A stretch of DNA of 64,000 nt. It comes from UBA2231 sp964415175. GTDB taxonomy: Bacteria; Elusimicrobiota; Elusimicrobia; Elusimicrobiales; UBA9959. Position 1 is the stretch's first letter. Every line of letters starts with the position of its first letter. The position numbers and the translations under genes are program-made. The notes beneath the pieces were generated by a model. It had not been told where the DNA came from, did not search any database, and saw nothing but the letters and a program-made list of their open reading frames with translations. Shown in pieces: positions 39,001 through 40,003 of the stretch. The stretch covers positions 1-64,000 of the forward strand of contig CAYPYG010000014.1 in the NCBI GenBank assembly GCA_964415175.1, in the 5' to 3' direction.

Positions 39001-39995
39001 GACCAGCCGAAGCCCTCGGCGGCCAGTTCGGCGGTGGTGCCGGTGCCGCAGGCGCCGACCGAATCGGTGCAGATATACATCAATTGCACCTCGGGGGAGT
39101 CGGCGCCGGTACCGGTGTTCAGATCGGCGGTGTCGCCGCACTTGATGCGGGGCGAGTCCACCGCCGCGCCGTCCCTGAAACAGAAGAGCGGCTTCCAGGT
39201 GCCCGCGTCGTTGACGGGCACCACCGTGGCGTTGACCTGGCTCGGCACAGGGCTGTCCGCGCTGCCGTCGCCCTGGGCGAAAGGAGAACCCGCGGCCAGC
39301 GCGGCTGAAAGATTGTAGCGGCCTATCATGCCGCGCTGGGTATTGCCGCTGGAGTCCCGCTGGCCGCCGTAGGCGATGGCTACGCTGGCCCCGCCCGGAT
39401 CCGGGATATAGGCTATGCCGCCAGCCTGCTGGGAGACATGATCGCCCCAGTCGTTGTTGAAGTTGTTTATGCCCACTTCCCAGCTCTTGAGCGTGACCGC
39501 CGAAAAATCTATGGCGCCGTCCTCCAGGAGCGAGCCGCGGATGGCGTAGAACCGGTCCCGATTGGAGTCGCCGTCATTGCCGGTGGTGCAGTTGCTGCTG
39601 CAGCTGTCGTTCGTGCCGCCGTCGGGCACGGCGATATAGACCCAGGAACTGTTCTCCACGTGCCAGATGCTGCCCCAGACCGGCCCGTCCACGCCCCCGG
39701 TGTCGAAGGTATTGGTCGAGATCACCGTGCCGCTGGAGACCACGTTGGAGCCGTTAAAAGAGGCGTAGGAAAGATGGCCGTCGCCGTCCTGGTAGAAGAC
39801 GAAGTAGAGGCCCATGCCGGGCTGGTAGAGCACCTTGCGCGTATTGGCGTAGCGGGTCAGGCCGGCCGGCGCTATCTGGGCGGAGGCGGCCAGCGCCTCC
39901 TGCGCCAGTAAAGGGGAAAAGGCGAGTGCCAGAAGGCCGCAGGCCAGGCGTCTGGCCCGGCCGTTCCATTTCCCGTTCGTCCGCTCCGGCCTCAT
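42..39995 (-). CDS. Giant secreted multi-domain Ig-repeat adhesin-like protein (13,317 aa)
   Basis: One uninterrupted frame of 13,317 codons, roughly 1.3-1.4 MDa. Residues 1-37 form a signal peptide (Arg-rich start, hydrophobic core ACGLLALAFSPLLA, cleavage near ALAA). Residues about 38-468 resemble a beta-propeller of the BNR/sialidase sort, with repeated strands such as VHLAYVDNNGDLYYARR. Two IPT/TIG-like domains follow (about 468-568 and 575-675). Residues about 680-8560 hold about 60 Ig-like domains with GTA.D openings, YW.G in the middle and RA.D.AGN near the end. Residues about 8560-13230 hold about 35 domains of a second type (LLPGE, TAG, AVD.Y.N). The last 85 residues are ordinary and show no sortase, T9SS or beta-barrel signal. 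The ATG lies 8 nt after the HEAT gene stop, so the two are probably co-transcribed and translationally coupled; the Shine-Dalgarno is weak. A role in surface attachment or as a filamentous cell-surface scaffold is inference from the architecture. Confidence 0.9.
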   Translation of the reverse strand: MRPERTNGKWNGRARRLACGLLALAFSPLLAQEALAASAQIAPAGLTRYANTRKVLYQPGMGLYFVFYQDGDGHLSYASFNGSNVVSSGTVISTNTFDTGGVDGPVWGSIWHVENSSWVYIAVPDGGTNDSCSSNCTTGNDGDSNRDRFYAIRGSLLEDGAIDFSAVTLKSWEVGINNFNNDWGDHVSQQAGGIAYIPDPGGASVAIAYGGQRDSSGNTQRGMIGRYNLSAALAAGSPFAQGDGSADSPVPSQVNATVVPVNDAGTWKPLFCFRDGAAVDSPRIKCGDTADLNTGTGADSPEVQLMYICTDSVGACGTGTTAELAAEGFGWSVTVSTDYTRVHLAYVDNNGDLYYARREGNNNWPQTAVPIDTNGTRAAPIRNPTIAYVADPNSFNRIYVIYEDPAGGLNYAVFPATATAAAPNVTLDVFSTAGAYPSVPNFIIAPRALPVVYEGSGGDVVMDFLITSSYPDPIVTKVEEVPSKAWFTQKTFTLKITGSNFRRIEGIPPSVTLLKNGASQDEISLGAATFYTSSITVPITLLSPTTSYDVQVTNPDQKTGVFPDTVTIPTPSFTRFYEAPGEPAAGPPNSGGIFPDNDGTLTLTRDFRVEGANFQNWGADGTASVYIDDGVTVSTVTDITTGNFTVKLKIAQSVTAGDYQVKVVNADGQEYIMAPTTFTVTRPLSAITYPLSGFTTGFASIKGTAGLDVTGDGLDDNPVTGIALADTQVRIECTAGCGIYNGFVWANDQWTDPIAINDEDEWTTVTGQTTPWLYAFPLPEQLAGRRFTMRARGRTADEGRGLPTAVVISTVDVTAPGLTVDNPPGGTIRKAQNAVTITANDAGIGTVEMRYLVMRVPTDDPAQGYSWTGSSWSTIAGAEIWLSTDDAGGGTPDLVFPAAPGNVTRSLTSATTLKLPAWADGEKYMVRGYAADAIGNNRQTTADHRFIYDISRPTAALTAPQYTSDVNTSTTPWLRRSQANSIGGTYEDNVIDDLNFGSGGLAVFVRVQEVGGNYLDPALLTLTATDPDTAWKKIEPAPGGLWSLDTSGVAWITGKTYRVEYYARDRAKNWHGGDGGSPSGTDDSIDNAPDAAPIATRFFKYDAEPPLIALTYPENGDYGGAFLGYIEGTAKDGEEASARAGISTVTYYLRYDGETGTNHWDPDDYNDSNGGAPEWETQINGIENIGWSTDTYRVNLATWTIGGITWPNEPLIGQRFYFAARALDYAGNVSVASTTVVFRIDKASPTTSVSFPAADNDTFSQSLAQFSGVTADAPTGGDPVGVEAVRVGVKRLSDGCWWVNASTWTTPPCNDGQRDDKLLVPSGGAWTMTGSNLPVDFWNWLPDKEAETFQVYSWAYDKINKPADEYQYKNKESSTSYRVFHYDKIAPTSTVNVPISGLWYSSAPGYDLAQILGTATDRPASGPGSGNTVAWMYAEIRDNQDTADRCWGGSAFDKTCYQDGSLLKCGADNSSWRPMSESGGSWRLDVQAGGRQLWDAMMSGRDYQIRLCANDRARDASGSETFNSRNKEDSFGPQNERTIWVDKGLPLAYIVTPGHGEEVSSLDEVAGTARDPVPGAGLDPSTSTLRVAFYEESHGICIGANAFWNIATGDFDVAGADMNAPPAGAWGPVNGGSFADGINWTVSGSSVPAPAKLQVGCRYHVYLRVADKVALYNVFPAAPAALTQHIYFTMKEPTPETDFTAPAAGQHFKPTDLNQLTGTAEGLAGGATVQVRIINLTASPDRVWTGYGSNWASTSTYLTGACAPSALGYNYDVNYVVGESTCGWTGVDTVAWVKSGISGIWPAGTGQFMLQVRGASGATLESAPFKSRNVIVDGELPVTAVSLPNKAAHRAGEVLEVQGSASDAAPGELVSIRFQIRLATSTGDGVNWNGSVFYSSAAVLPATFLGVYRYGDAALTAGTVFQDGWEYEVRLLADDKAGNPNDGIAGAFTFRYDLSSPTVSVDYPSASGKYQGVTEFYGPKEDPDPDLGEPDVRGSGVEKVYAAVANALNNFWDGDSFEAYSASSWLECEVHQDSWTFANAALTAYFAALANPQEFKVYVRALDYAANSNRAAGNPTGVSPRFFTIDHDLPVSVSTFPVHNSFAFAISTPLAGTALDTSLGLPENKAAGIDPAQMRFVLRRSALGGDGYDYYNGVGGWGGYAGFNLPADVSGTGVDEEAAWTSQVDSVYGTLFTEGYLYEVIPRALDLAGNYQTVFTTSAFGVDKTPPSVAGDGFGHFIGTPAAGGFYKTLATFTGTAADASPFAAPRHYEAGLGTTTASQSVQLAFRRLSDGKWWDGSDFTLTQDEPEFGYGVMPFAGTYNDGTSMMGVSSGTWEYYIDPAKLADDTTYYAVARVKDLAGNLQPLHATNYFTVDVTTPASAVTEPAEAQGCADSFKFTNLTQLAGTAEDYGLGELKVVSLRIIREKVDVPNDDCSGGTADDRCWDGNAWVGPAGSCDVWIDAGVVSGEDWTYSLPMGFLSPKSVYRFSARAKDKAGNIAGMTLPARVDYDRRFRFAENVPITYVTAPGINQRFRPETLSTIDGTSGNSVSVAVRITRNSDGQDWRQYVSSGEYVAAPFWNVPVSTAGAAGNWIFQVSTTAWAVANTSYTVRSAGNSPGGQCEGDEYCVLPLSRGNGGFNVYSDTRPPTGLVTTPAAGSRNSLVEIRGTAQDSNTLGGLSISSLRLRVQNAGTAECYNDGTWGSCGAASDMLLAVPSGGNADGSCDGSSCGIVDWSTAAAAGWGFLTGYQYDLLLRPADSAGNLAVFPDIPALSVIFDTTPPLAVTTRPVAGYVYSDLSALSGTAADPAPGSAPRNNVAGLSLNEFQLVAYDQDNKQWGGSTFDYFASSWVALGSSASWDYPGAVLNSKLSTGRYLIKSRALDQAGNLQSAFEVGRSSFVFYVDKSSPTAYIVQPAHDQRYLSSQLAGLDALNGTALDPQESYYGGDSLQLGQYKLWYLQAGTSVYFNGAEFNGANPEAWLDVTEGTSPWKKTLGAGVWVSDREYFIQARARDRARLGDGTPAGNTQDSFPYGGASYRRFIVDDTPPELFVGTPAAGGFMNSLSQVAGTANADLAGLKGAASAGLKVRIYYEDGGDRYFWDWDSAFVLDSPDRDRTADYGATAGTVSWSVSSDLPAPAVLDPANNPYYIAVEAQDVTGLVTVSTISVTVDKSPGVVVSTLPVNGVFYGGAGGAGVTARLMNAVSGTAADALVGSSSSSVKMVEITIKEGANYWNGATAFDIPAQADAWLIASGTGAWTWPGSTGKVLPPWEHGKDYTVAARMYDNAGNAAYTADQVFTYDSAVSSAALLVPDPGGSAFIRSLTAISGTARGDDLKAAQELRSVQLSIEDRGFADTDTNSYWKLPGQTWSVEPEVWLSTTSFTLTHNDGNPVDPETASWGFTGSTPTWQTGRYYRIRARAVDQAHNVSAILANSSFTFVFDGQGPSQEFSYPYDATPADYSSPRLSTGATVATFSGTASDNGPAGLKEVLLRVWDETLGFYWRPGTDYSDYSASGSEAWFRTSTTDGYQNWTATFTFVTSDHKYRLEARAEDNAGNYSSSWSTAAFTSDREAPAGRITFPAGGSVISDISNAGMGITGTAADTGVLNPGVVLSTGVRIAVRELGPPSYGRWWNGLGAGGGFTLVSPDPLEEMNFPGSSGGVPADASYAEIINSKLTSGTSYYVTIRVLDSAQPANEQAYNLYGATFTFDSSAGRAYITEPQSGRYYSSLYSLSGWSSDNVGTSTISLSVQQYLGLWYVPGSGFVSGTQSWFKAQGTPSAWDYDLGGQPWEPGGEYVVYSSATDMASNPQTVVSSASFRYDVHAPTAALISPADGGYLNGLQAASTGSARDYGSGVASVRVALSSSAAGAANTWWTGAGFTGANAAAVYETAGTTTSYVYGAERSTWAWTRPGNAYMETGRTYLLRVLTRDNSLPAANWQESDYTFTYDAVKPTATLTVPSVNMSTNVAIILSGGSTDAGGVGVSTIAVSIRKLGTANCYNGTDFSTGGNCPNWLAAGGAPSAWSYAVNWEPGFRYAVTARAADLAGNVQDSFIAGTSSNTFTYDVSLATAAITKPVAARSRDLTTLTGTAEVTAPATIEKVQVRVLDLTDGAQFYWQPSGFNILLVNAESAWFNAAQVTPGDWTSWYVSSGIPFVSGRQYRFEARARTEQGSMQVVYSTTTSVFDDTAPETGLTYPAAGFVRISTLPYVTGTLQDKPDPAPPALRGGVSQVYLRLRRLNDGYWWDGVNKLWNTPVASAPASGVYADSFTLTGEGLPPASQLRDGTSYYITSAGLDDADGGGNLETDFHVRSSTFVYDVSRPSTTVGGLVHGSTVSQLGSITGATLDNPGYGDATRICAGVEKVQVSIQRAADGQYYYGGGWNGYSESAWVTASTAAAGVCDGTWTLGAGLLPPWEHGGNYWVVARSSDLAGNLQSVFTVGVDSRSVTFDLYKPTAALVSPPNGGQLNSEQDQVSGTAQDSPAGVGTLEVALSSSAGTAGSWWDGASFSGAAPLYQSTASYVRGSPDTWTWERPPDAAMKNGHLYTLSVRTADRAQPANVRVQTSVFTYDEEAPLATIQVPADGSYRNAQFAISGVSSDNLGVSTVAVSVSSGANNGGCYAPGSGFTAACPNFFPAGGTVGAWTVSVPFEDGKSYLVLARAVDVSGGTQTVFEQGVSSVSFIFDAAPPQAGLIKPRDGKRERDLALLSGTASDAAPGAPGPTQVRVAKLTGSLKYWDPVAGTGQFTRDPSESELVWATAAYTGSWADWSLSSGIPFVSGTQYRLESRTWDLAGNRTVDYSTATFYYDTDPPAVYISSPAHGSFANTFPHISGTMEDLPAGSLSSATAVLVRLMRHRDGYYWDGETPWKSYISTLTAQTFISSWTVNTFLPVLQSGSSYYVTASAKDDAEDGGNRGAMGVYFASVVYDTHTPVSYITAPFNGFSYKSLSPLTGTMEDMPAAGPSAVNAGVGLVEIQVQRLTPPASYWTGTAWSDDSGAWLTASTPTASSWEIAGTSVPAWAHGVRYMVLARSRDRAGNQETAFVAGQSSSAFHYDVGFPTAALTLPADGGTLNEQGSNAQLTGVAQDWPAGVASVEIALSSAAGAPGSWLDGGLFTGAVASYTYTTGPPTSWSWPRPAALENGKTYLLRVRTRDQAVPYNERVQDFTFIYDTVAPLSGIISPAAGTSYLRELAAITGTASDPNLLYGSTVQISISTGAAAPYETDCWNGSGWQACPYRLGVVRTGGAGGDWNWEFASPLPPSLRDTAVYKIRVWATDSDGREQSPPASLVFTADTAAPVSTTTFPSAGRSFSSLLFSSGTAADSGSGVDPQKVEFAIEREDDQKYWNPQTASFGGAPGAVVWSTAAFHVAGGSWTFTQLDTANPAFTSNYWYRVKQRVTDNLGNVPVVTHADIHSGGVRVKIDKTMPVSVTTAPALSGTTVYLNGQVWTFAGTAGDGTGAGLAEVKLRVSRLDKNGNREWYYWLDPPFDAGYPSAFETPPDLGAPLDAWYKTLSETQRAHFAEGYRYEVQAQAVDLAVNTAGQYTNYETAYTTATFIVDRTTPVIESVTFSTFSANYVYATALTSGTLHDPDTAGGGVTAGVEKVYFKIEDISGADHDPPAGYYWSGSTWTVAVSTLEASVHQTSWTVAQLQLPSTSYWSRWEEQPDGRRYRFTFWGRDRAGNSTAPGERYADLIFDSSAPSSAVLQPPGPDGAELDIVGVLSGTAVDYSTSAIRQVYISLQNRDNNNQGDCTSVVTRGKYWSGSGWDSTVPKWHPVTAYSDAGKTWQYDLPVTWDPDCYYVVRSSAADLSWNFQVDVSSRDFKYVASAAGTKIQTPAGPDIKYYSALSRISGTANPYTEKVFMELRKRSGEYWHDPEGDRDGYFASGSTSVLVAAGLPVPENWNYIFSPAVSWVDGSSYTVSAVGYNGANRPEQGPPAVEFRIDKTAPDTFLVYPGASDFYSDIGTIHGTAGDLGQNPSGISKVRLRLQRQGTPDWKYYDNVSSTWTDSSNWATNEGVWWGSSWTFVVNYPTAAWQNGVTYKLEVKALDNAIDSDNPSFIGNEDLSPVEKIFTFDTGAATATLSVPVHGRVYSSLSFSSGAVADNNLPVDNVRLYIYDQAANKYWKGAEWGEQGVVESTTTAVFYSSWTFAALPPQFGAPASDAKRYVFWAQAQDRAGNYQTLFSTTALSSATVVFDHSGPAITEINVAPGDRLTTLASLHGEVLDPNYPDNAGVSTNTSVEVRISFDHQGDTYYYDDISFSSTPAGSVWRNPSVMNGYAPLGPSSGTWTYAKGLPEGWLSDRSYTITVRARDDASPSPNYGAELSIADVVIDTTPPVCVISTPAAGTTLIRDLSLLAGTASGDLAGLEKVEFAIKLSMPPPATSYFDGAGFLSAATVYFSVSGGEGAGASVAWSSATSAALRSALVDGSSYTLYAYATDLAGNSQKTSGGAPSFTFRWYTDTDAPSVSVLEPYRVVHSTLPLIRGTAADATGSATGAGGVLSGLWLRVRQNDPSVLWWDPALQLFRPENELSSEQAWFSPETQAGYTIWSTTQATRSFINGRQYSVHAKSSDTAGNFSVAYSSFVWDADRPVSVTTLPASGSYVNAASFNTEGLSGTAYDPVYADYAQHGVQACVDRMDIGIRRLSDGRWWSQALYEFNIGPQVEPYFDPSINIVVTGSCTASAGWAYRTILASVLDQGASYYAVARASDTSGLLETDFLTGGSTFTYDNVPPTGSVGVPVAGAYYSSLPSLSGSSADDILLSTVSLSIRLAGGNWYVPGSGFVSGTQNWFKAQGTPSAWTYGFGVQPWSSGSEYIVYSSATDMASNAQAAVSSASFHYDIHAPTAALVSPPDGGYMSAGLALLSGTADDTPADIRTLQVALSSSASGAGSSWWDGSGFTSSFGEAVYRTTSSYTDNPAGTPDAWSWTRPGASLESGKTYLLRLRARDRAVPGGSGSGNERTQDYSFIYDSVAPQTRVSVPSFDGEGFNDTTKPLTAISGTSYDASSGVAELRASLFMDEDASGSCDIGSDRYWDWQAKTWGPATDCVELSTTSVYMSAPSGGEVNWSTSTLAWTSGKSYVFRIYGRDSVQASYGGANSEEGAAAVRRFKIDTEAPSSRVTSVSSGAFYRGMASIGGTASDASMFSAIASVELQIKDLGTDLQEGGAADTYWDGFAFDADPRWVPAVFTGYSSGTWTYDSSAVTWQAGRRYRLTARAVDVGDNHETEQPGPLFAVDRSSPMARLLQPANLSGGQSFPVISGTAGEGLGPADAGIVRSTHVQVAIQRLDDLRCWTGVTWQAAGCHPLWRNADFVGHSSGTWTYASVPSPADLTSGVNYLVLARAMDNTLPPPGNTQTDFAAGISSSVFFVDNTSGTAAVSFPAEGMQRSAVSLASGTVADEFSGVAGALLTISYETGGDTWYWDGAWSSPTVRSVLGPAGTPGALSSSWSYTGLSGAWTSGNVYRFEACAIDQAGNTQESGCPAVEWLFDQAAPSAGVGEPASNGGFRSPVDPLDLVSGTAQDSPSHAFARLDEVQVRIKNVNDSLYWNGSDWTASADTWLSSAGWNASSADWSVSRPTCPAEGVNDWCTHKRYDINVRAYDKAVPSRNLSQATTRYFYYDSTLPSVEQLFEPDLAYEDASSFAGNIYGEAKDSEDGNRSGVAYVDVAVRNPATGGIGNWWDGAVFGIIDNDCTAGAAGGCWLAASTGTEVNYKVPWNFTSTPTWTSNQSYRVRARVRDNAGNYYVYTRDFVYDNSGVPSVALVSPVNNRSYNNSNNPLPGISGTASDLFQVVSASIAVREAASKLCWSVAGSTFSIPSVADECPANAWYTAASLTGGPPVYDWNWGGSLTLQDHYAYQAKARTMDQSGKTNQTAFVTFYYDVSRPTSSVTSPAQASFIRTLASIGGTAVDDPPNASGVSGVQAALRRYDDKWWDGSDWTAQHAGEPEETDWLATACVPGSCVLPWTKTAGLPAPAQLGAGAYALYSRAYDVAKNTQAVLADPSLFTWDVTGPAVALTTPTAAGTGVYSAMPLIGGTAQDANNIVRVEFRVKHPVQQYWTGGSDFAGGAETWHVSSGSILTGGLLDWATTNVPPWTESNNLWTVNARALDAAGNYSAVYTTAAFYFDVTAPVSVTTNVVEGSTVPVYAVIAGTGTEKNGLALAAGDVFKIRVRDASDGSCFNGEGGWTAGCAGGGFLDVPASNLAVYPSSYAWYYSHPSFSGASPAWTSGHVYQVNLRARDTASPANYETAYGTRTFIYDSRTPESAVTIPGPAGTAWDGDRDYLSMTGSGNFTITGTAADATAGINDHDAGDCDPWGVRVNVCEVPSSADACDGGSAKWYNQADSSFTAAVEPVPPLCAADTAWNFLVTNRAQKFKDGYYYRTKVIAKDKIGNAEDQASKGLTEFLVDNTPPVSAWNNRPANGQEEDLYELGGGAADPEPSPDPGAGLNSSGVPDKGYIEISVRRDEGTEGPVPDDDDYWWNGSTWTAKGPTPQWFDLVQLGSSTFVSGEWTYSGLKCADDDARRAFTCWVRGKKHWVQVRARDRAGNLQSPAVAQDVRIQAAVSKFVIVPEGTPPYNYVAGEAHPVRVEARDDLDGIAAGFTGQVRFMTETAGAPEMPGDGMPADDAAVFVNGIAPVVNGLNFRMAGGRDLKVCKLDAGVPNCAVFGAVNITVTTAAVDRLLILNAEQTHRPGCVSQNDNCAATDGMGRQGSPSPKTAGTAYNVRVLAVDQFYNVDVSSEPLISLTSTDPRDDAEANYTGVALIGGNQAYGINPRSKGAARTVSVSGAGVAGSWNTTHSMEVRAKTVAPPDRKLLVLLPGEVLDPDYASGKRPCPGDCPSQQTAGSTFTVVVYAADEYMNYFSPTDNIGVQPSVWLETSDPYDVHPSTVQLSGGTTDFPVNMYQASTQTVSAKTLSSGYINYTPLTSGATTVTVVPDTARKLQVLMPGEAARPGKGPYDSNPTTGGKEYLPGVLTAGVTVYATVSCVDRYFNRVSGCNPTVDLEFAGAGTAENDDSGLFANKTLTGGVNSFAVRFLATGWQGGGSMASSRTVTAADIGNTACGGAKCTQDVRRAAVKPAAASALQVIVRPGTDQTEAPGTAQGFTGGVNNGGSKQAGSGFQTRINAVDAFFNRLDYPGETDNRNVRIVTSDPYDTENDGSSWDSVPLNAATLDITVTPIQSTTTLKIEAFDASGAEPGLSTGTAAGIMVEPAGGSQLHIVMDDGSGLGELLEQGSASGVAGSPRAVTAGSRIPLKVYLTDVYYNLVSASTAAVRLESADAADYGVVSSTREIIAGVASWTDANGPIVFNARPQAKLKAYLVDPLTGAPLASPPAYSADQESSTFTVNAGSFARLILRFSEQVHRPGQPDDPADPLGVNGFSCAFNLNRCGKDPGIGINAKTAGLPYQAEVIATDFYYNKVSTDAAVTMLPSGAPNITNETVETWPAQTLQAGATVYNFSFTVADSPRYITPRHQLDQITGYRSGNVTVGPEATPKKLVLLMPGECLAPGSATGKYGSPDGNGLADEDADGCPTGKGDGVQPFTAGTPVRYKVKLTDSFYNRRSNNGGDDLALRIVSDDPYDSASDPRVGPLVVIPNGGVTFDSTPGNDWTLVTATGPAPSGGWRLTATKESGSACPGCSSSITSKLAVDPGAPVKLQVLAPGELAAPGSADGKNMSYSPSVSTAGARFSFTVRLVDANWNLVPLNNVPVTLGVRGDPYAVFTGGPNLTIMGGTADKEVELRRAQTGGNYAVIEATATGYTAALYSPASRDISVLHSTPTRLQVLMPGQAADPGSASGKSGSVSVSTAGISFPVTVRATDDYWNVCADTSATVNLSTAPGSDPYAAGMGVNQPLTAGATVFQVTFYRGEGTSSAVRASTTGVNALLSSLSDAVVVNSSSPAKLLVLLPPESADPGRPPYDRGSVGGRTAASYSPTAGTPFAVRVYAVDEYWNRLTAVAADVRGRSADPNDNEAGLSIRPLFTGTTNFNAVLVTTGSWQVTVSTNSGAALSDGVSRAAAVTAGAVNRLVVLLPGESLSPGTSDYTAGYAAGGAPANLWGGKTSRQYSDLADWTAGVPETVRVYATDAWFNPVADVRDVTLSADDPNAAPVLQPLENGTTTFALPLYTAVVSTGTRRSFTVSATGLANNTYRTPDFLLLPNVPTSLRLLAPGQQRAPGTAAGRSGPPDPQTAGIPFDVTVDVTDNWGNMVSSEPAARVYTPDDLYDPIGDAPASGRLTPLTDSGSGGTTVFQVVMKTERSTEDVLATTTTSRLFARMTGDSLALSYSSLTVDDDEDCLTGNCRLLMTMSPQVYTPGFGNSTVPGARTAGVSFPVDIRAVDAGYNLIESKDGSDNNPQVYFSVLEGAGLAPETDPGSISLNRGWGSANFTLKVATNTTRLYVSTVTPGSDIVPFTSAALTVGTSNYYRLQALLPGETYYPGGAAGKQGVPLTQTAGEKFAVQVRAVDQYYNRISTNPTVELAFDDQFAEPVAPEILSGGYFSFDVTLRTSTETAPSPNRVIASQPNDYQIAFGTSSHIPVKSSTPVSLLMIVPGEVFQPGNVPGGGKTAAPPSAQVVGSSMTLTVRLVDPFFNRVPNPSPAPEVKILSDAGYSNLPSNLSLNTGETTFQNFYFRAANASPGWRIYAATAVASPLSVSPSTSPYIVVSATTTDRLLLTVPGETWDPGNEAGGGKYGSPGNAVAGQISTVTVRAVDRFYNLKSTDTAVRIVTTDPYAVPPSPHNLQAGVTTFYLVFRTATTDPDIAVGPWTVTASTAGSSFLLPSVSPLVDVDAGPAVKLLVLPPGLSYDPGSAAGYSGSASTQTAGVNFTVDVKITDAYFNRKQNAASTLQLVSNDPFDDLGTTTPYTSNGKYSFTTTVLHTRNYKDDGVPAGFENGWNITASGTGGYAAGVSTAIPVRGGAADRLVVLAYGEQLEEGNVPNQGKKPGFTPAAVTAGAVSTVTVYATDSSYNWDTSTAALVQLSFDPAGSVYDDNYASAASTGVLNLVGGTTSFQIILRTAELAGGAKTSRVVALSTTNVLLPAETQSIPVSPAAMVKLQLLAPGETAVPGKPPYDYGETAGGRTGSPEEWTAGTPSTVTVRFTDAFWNLVPSHSAVVDLRSQDPKDDAVNPDPKSFTVDGSSETLWRFIQANTSPGWKLRAESGAVLKSTTPALVVNPAVHTRLQVLLPGEVADPGGATGKTAAPPSPWTAGIPYTVTVNAVDDYYNVVTGVSDIVQMDITHDVYGAPQTIAQPLQNGTTTFTFTLKVATAAGAGFGGRLRATNNTTPAVPVAYSEYFTVSSSDAVKLQVLLPGETPLPGSSLGKQGAVGPRTAGQPFPVTVRAVDPYFNLVAGEQTEVYLETSDPYDLHPATVPLSAGATVFWPALVTESTVTVTAYSTTSYLVGDSSSVYNGAAAPARLHIVLPGESLEQGKCSSAGLCLPYTGRPGTAGTPDFSDPGVWPSTAGVSAQARVYLVDEYYNRVRTHPGTQVRLTTAAPAGSYGFYSDPGPVSVSAGLANMNFSLRAAVEGNVLRASESGSVNGYLPSDSSTFTVTANNPTRMVVTLPTETQVNGKNVGAPGRSGGVFIATATLSGCYTAKVYAVDDFYNLVTWTPETVLAAQTSDLNDADPAGPFTLTGGSATVDNICPVTARKPSNGADPDGLVTDARLTVTRVSGAALAAGISSDFTVVPNQADRLQALAPGECTAPGTAGGRGACSPDPQNAAAYFAVQVRVTDVFWNMVSTIPAPVAMSVRATDPNAVLPSSQTVSQPSVNFVVKLTRAQPARIFAYNSEAGTAHGTLKDSYDAGGGDPLYLPDTETRDISISPGSADRIILIHHNRGETLNQGATSYALARESTGAGISTATAGSGFGVRVYVTDAYFNVSPGAAVNDTIRVTAPNDTFAASPGFTAQIDAAGWADVSNIVLKLAATGQYLAASYEGTWPSFDPERKTDPPVNPAGVPPSTFTVVPNAPVGIQLLMPWETARPGTGAYPDGGKLVGSTSTLTSPSIFAGVPFTARTRVVDEHFNTIPGAAGNVYLVTSDKFDVSPATSTFNPDGTREMTVTLRTRATDHVIFASNPDGTFGAAGAPSAANRTTQFFTESSAPVRLLVLLPGETEVEGKPAGMDENGQPSPGSPPGKRGAPLTFTIDVSTAVTVSVVDAYYNRVRNTGANPVVRLETPRDPVGNAPELPSKEMSSGRVSFSPVSGDGLFPKRSMPDYVVVATCTDSSPLIVSSASSAEWNVHPGALHHLAFDEISASTGTTGPLPQWTHTVQAGDWFDVRVTAQDRYHNVVSTGVNLTDFSITLEAQPPDPANPNQEPEVLTGQSFTVADKGSQLLVSAFRLKQAGAGRWVRVKRAGVLDPANDVSTERTELPGYSLRPAVEVTAGPASGVKVSLLAGGTNITGARRYTPDPDDVEVRAGNLVNNPANLGRVRLQGLVVDSFDNPVRVAGATTYLEIVDVSPSGLTGALRLGASYQDVGVSTTVLTDADGLVGVSTSVWYFVNTVSTGTRARVWIGTSPPSGTEYEAMTQNITPRFTTIGGDIKRVLFDSVPPLDSATAGIQAAYTVRRVDDFGNPVVVGLNTINLSIPAAEEDVHSLSGFAKATTGNPVMPPYTYGFFLDPGNIQFRTTVDIPDGCVLADPVLCPFPSSDRVSFFYRDFMASTPLTDGRSSTWTVTAGNPSGVPSIANAVHALKVTPAVTDRLRFDNAKMSFKAGEPIDPVYGLNNILRLELRDAYENPTPATMTVTVALASSRTASDFLDAHDFSLSPARASDDPPAFSESTDTLTIPLGQYYATFYYLDTRASFDYGASSTTMPVIIASVPAVPAWSRAEQSEEIVARDNSLGGRLGIYAPAEPLTAGVTSQAFLLSVEDKFGNFSPQPAGQDRLFDLQSDSTGTVLFASPLPDSVPGGNPALAYAMIAGGQYKTDIFINDTLARTSTVTVATAGFDAVSATYTVRPNQPARLDFITPVRRLVAGTTVEYMVTGNGGTPLDPSDDVRVEVPTPIMLSLRDAYGNITSTDVNTHCFFDSASSIRVGRDPSRPLVIGPDWTQLDLVSNKQFDINANETEMTLYAWDTEAGTGTLNVSALVGDSGLFPLADNAQDVVITPARAAYFSIHHNFTSATPLKVTDDTRSLAASRSENGSAVTWGVNARDRFGNVARGDQSNGQYYTGKIIFSVNSTSASLVNRENSAHNTAGTTYYVFSPDSDSDPGVYPLLGVRADLMTAGLKINVTDYATAGLPDGDPAKIFGYTGDAGRPWPTAQWGAYPPAPGTDSDADVVVGGVVIQPTDMAPDPSIEKQNLLAGTIFSGMKEQL
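300..14310 (-). repeat. Type B domain array of the giant protein (about 35 units)
   Basis: Encodes residues about 8560-13230. I count about 35 units averaging near 135 residues. Each core unit opens with a strand like RLQVLLPGE, then a PG...GK.G loop, TAG, a strand ending VRAVD.YYN, a L.T.DP.D loop, and an L..G.T.F strand. The early and the last five or six copies lose the PGE loop and keep only the D.Y.N or D.FGN turn, which is reminiscent of invasin-type (Big_1) Ig folds. Family assignment is by eye. Confidence 0.75.
19611..19677 (-). repeat. Near-identical nucleotide patch, copy 1 of 2
   Basis: Aligned by eye without gaps to 28671-28737, this 67-nt stretch matches at 59 positions. It encodes the GSGFVSGTQ.WFKAQGTP segment of a type A domain. 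Identity this high, in a gene where most units have diverged strongly, suggests recent duplication or gene conversion between domains 9,060 nt apart. Confidence 0.75.
28671..28737 (-). repeat. Near-identical nucleotide patch, copy 2 of 2
   Basis: Partner of 19611-19677 (59 of 67 nt identical, offset 9,060 nt). The protein match continues on both sides, into the next domain, which also begins HAPTAAL in both places, so the duplicated piece is larger than this best-conserved core. Confidence 0.75.
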
Positions 39996-40003
39996 ATTTT
40001 TTC

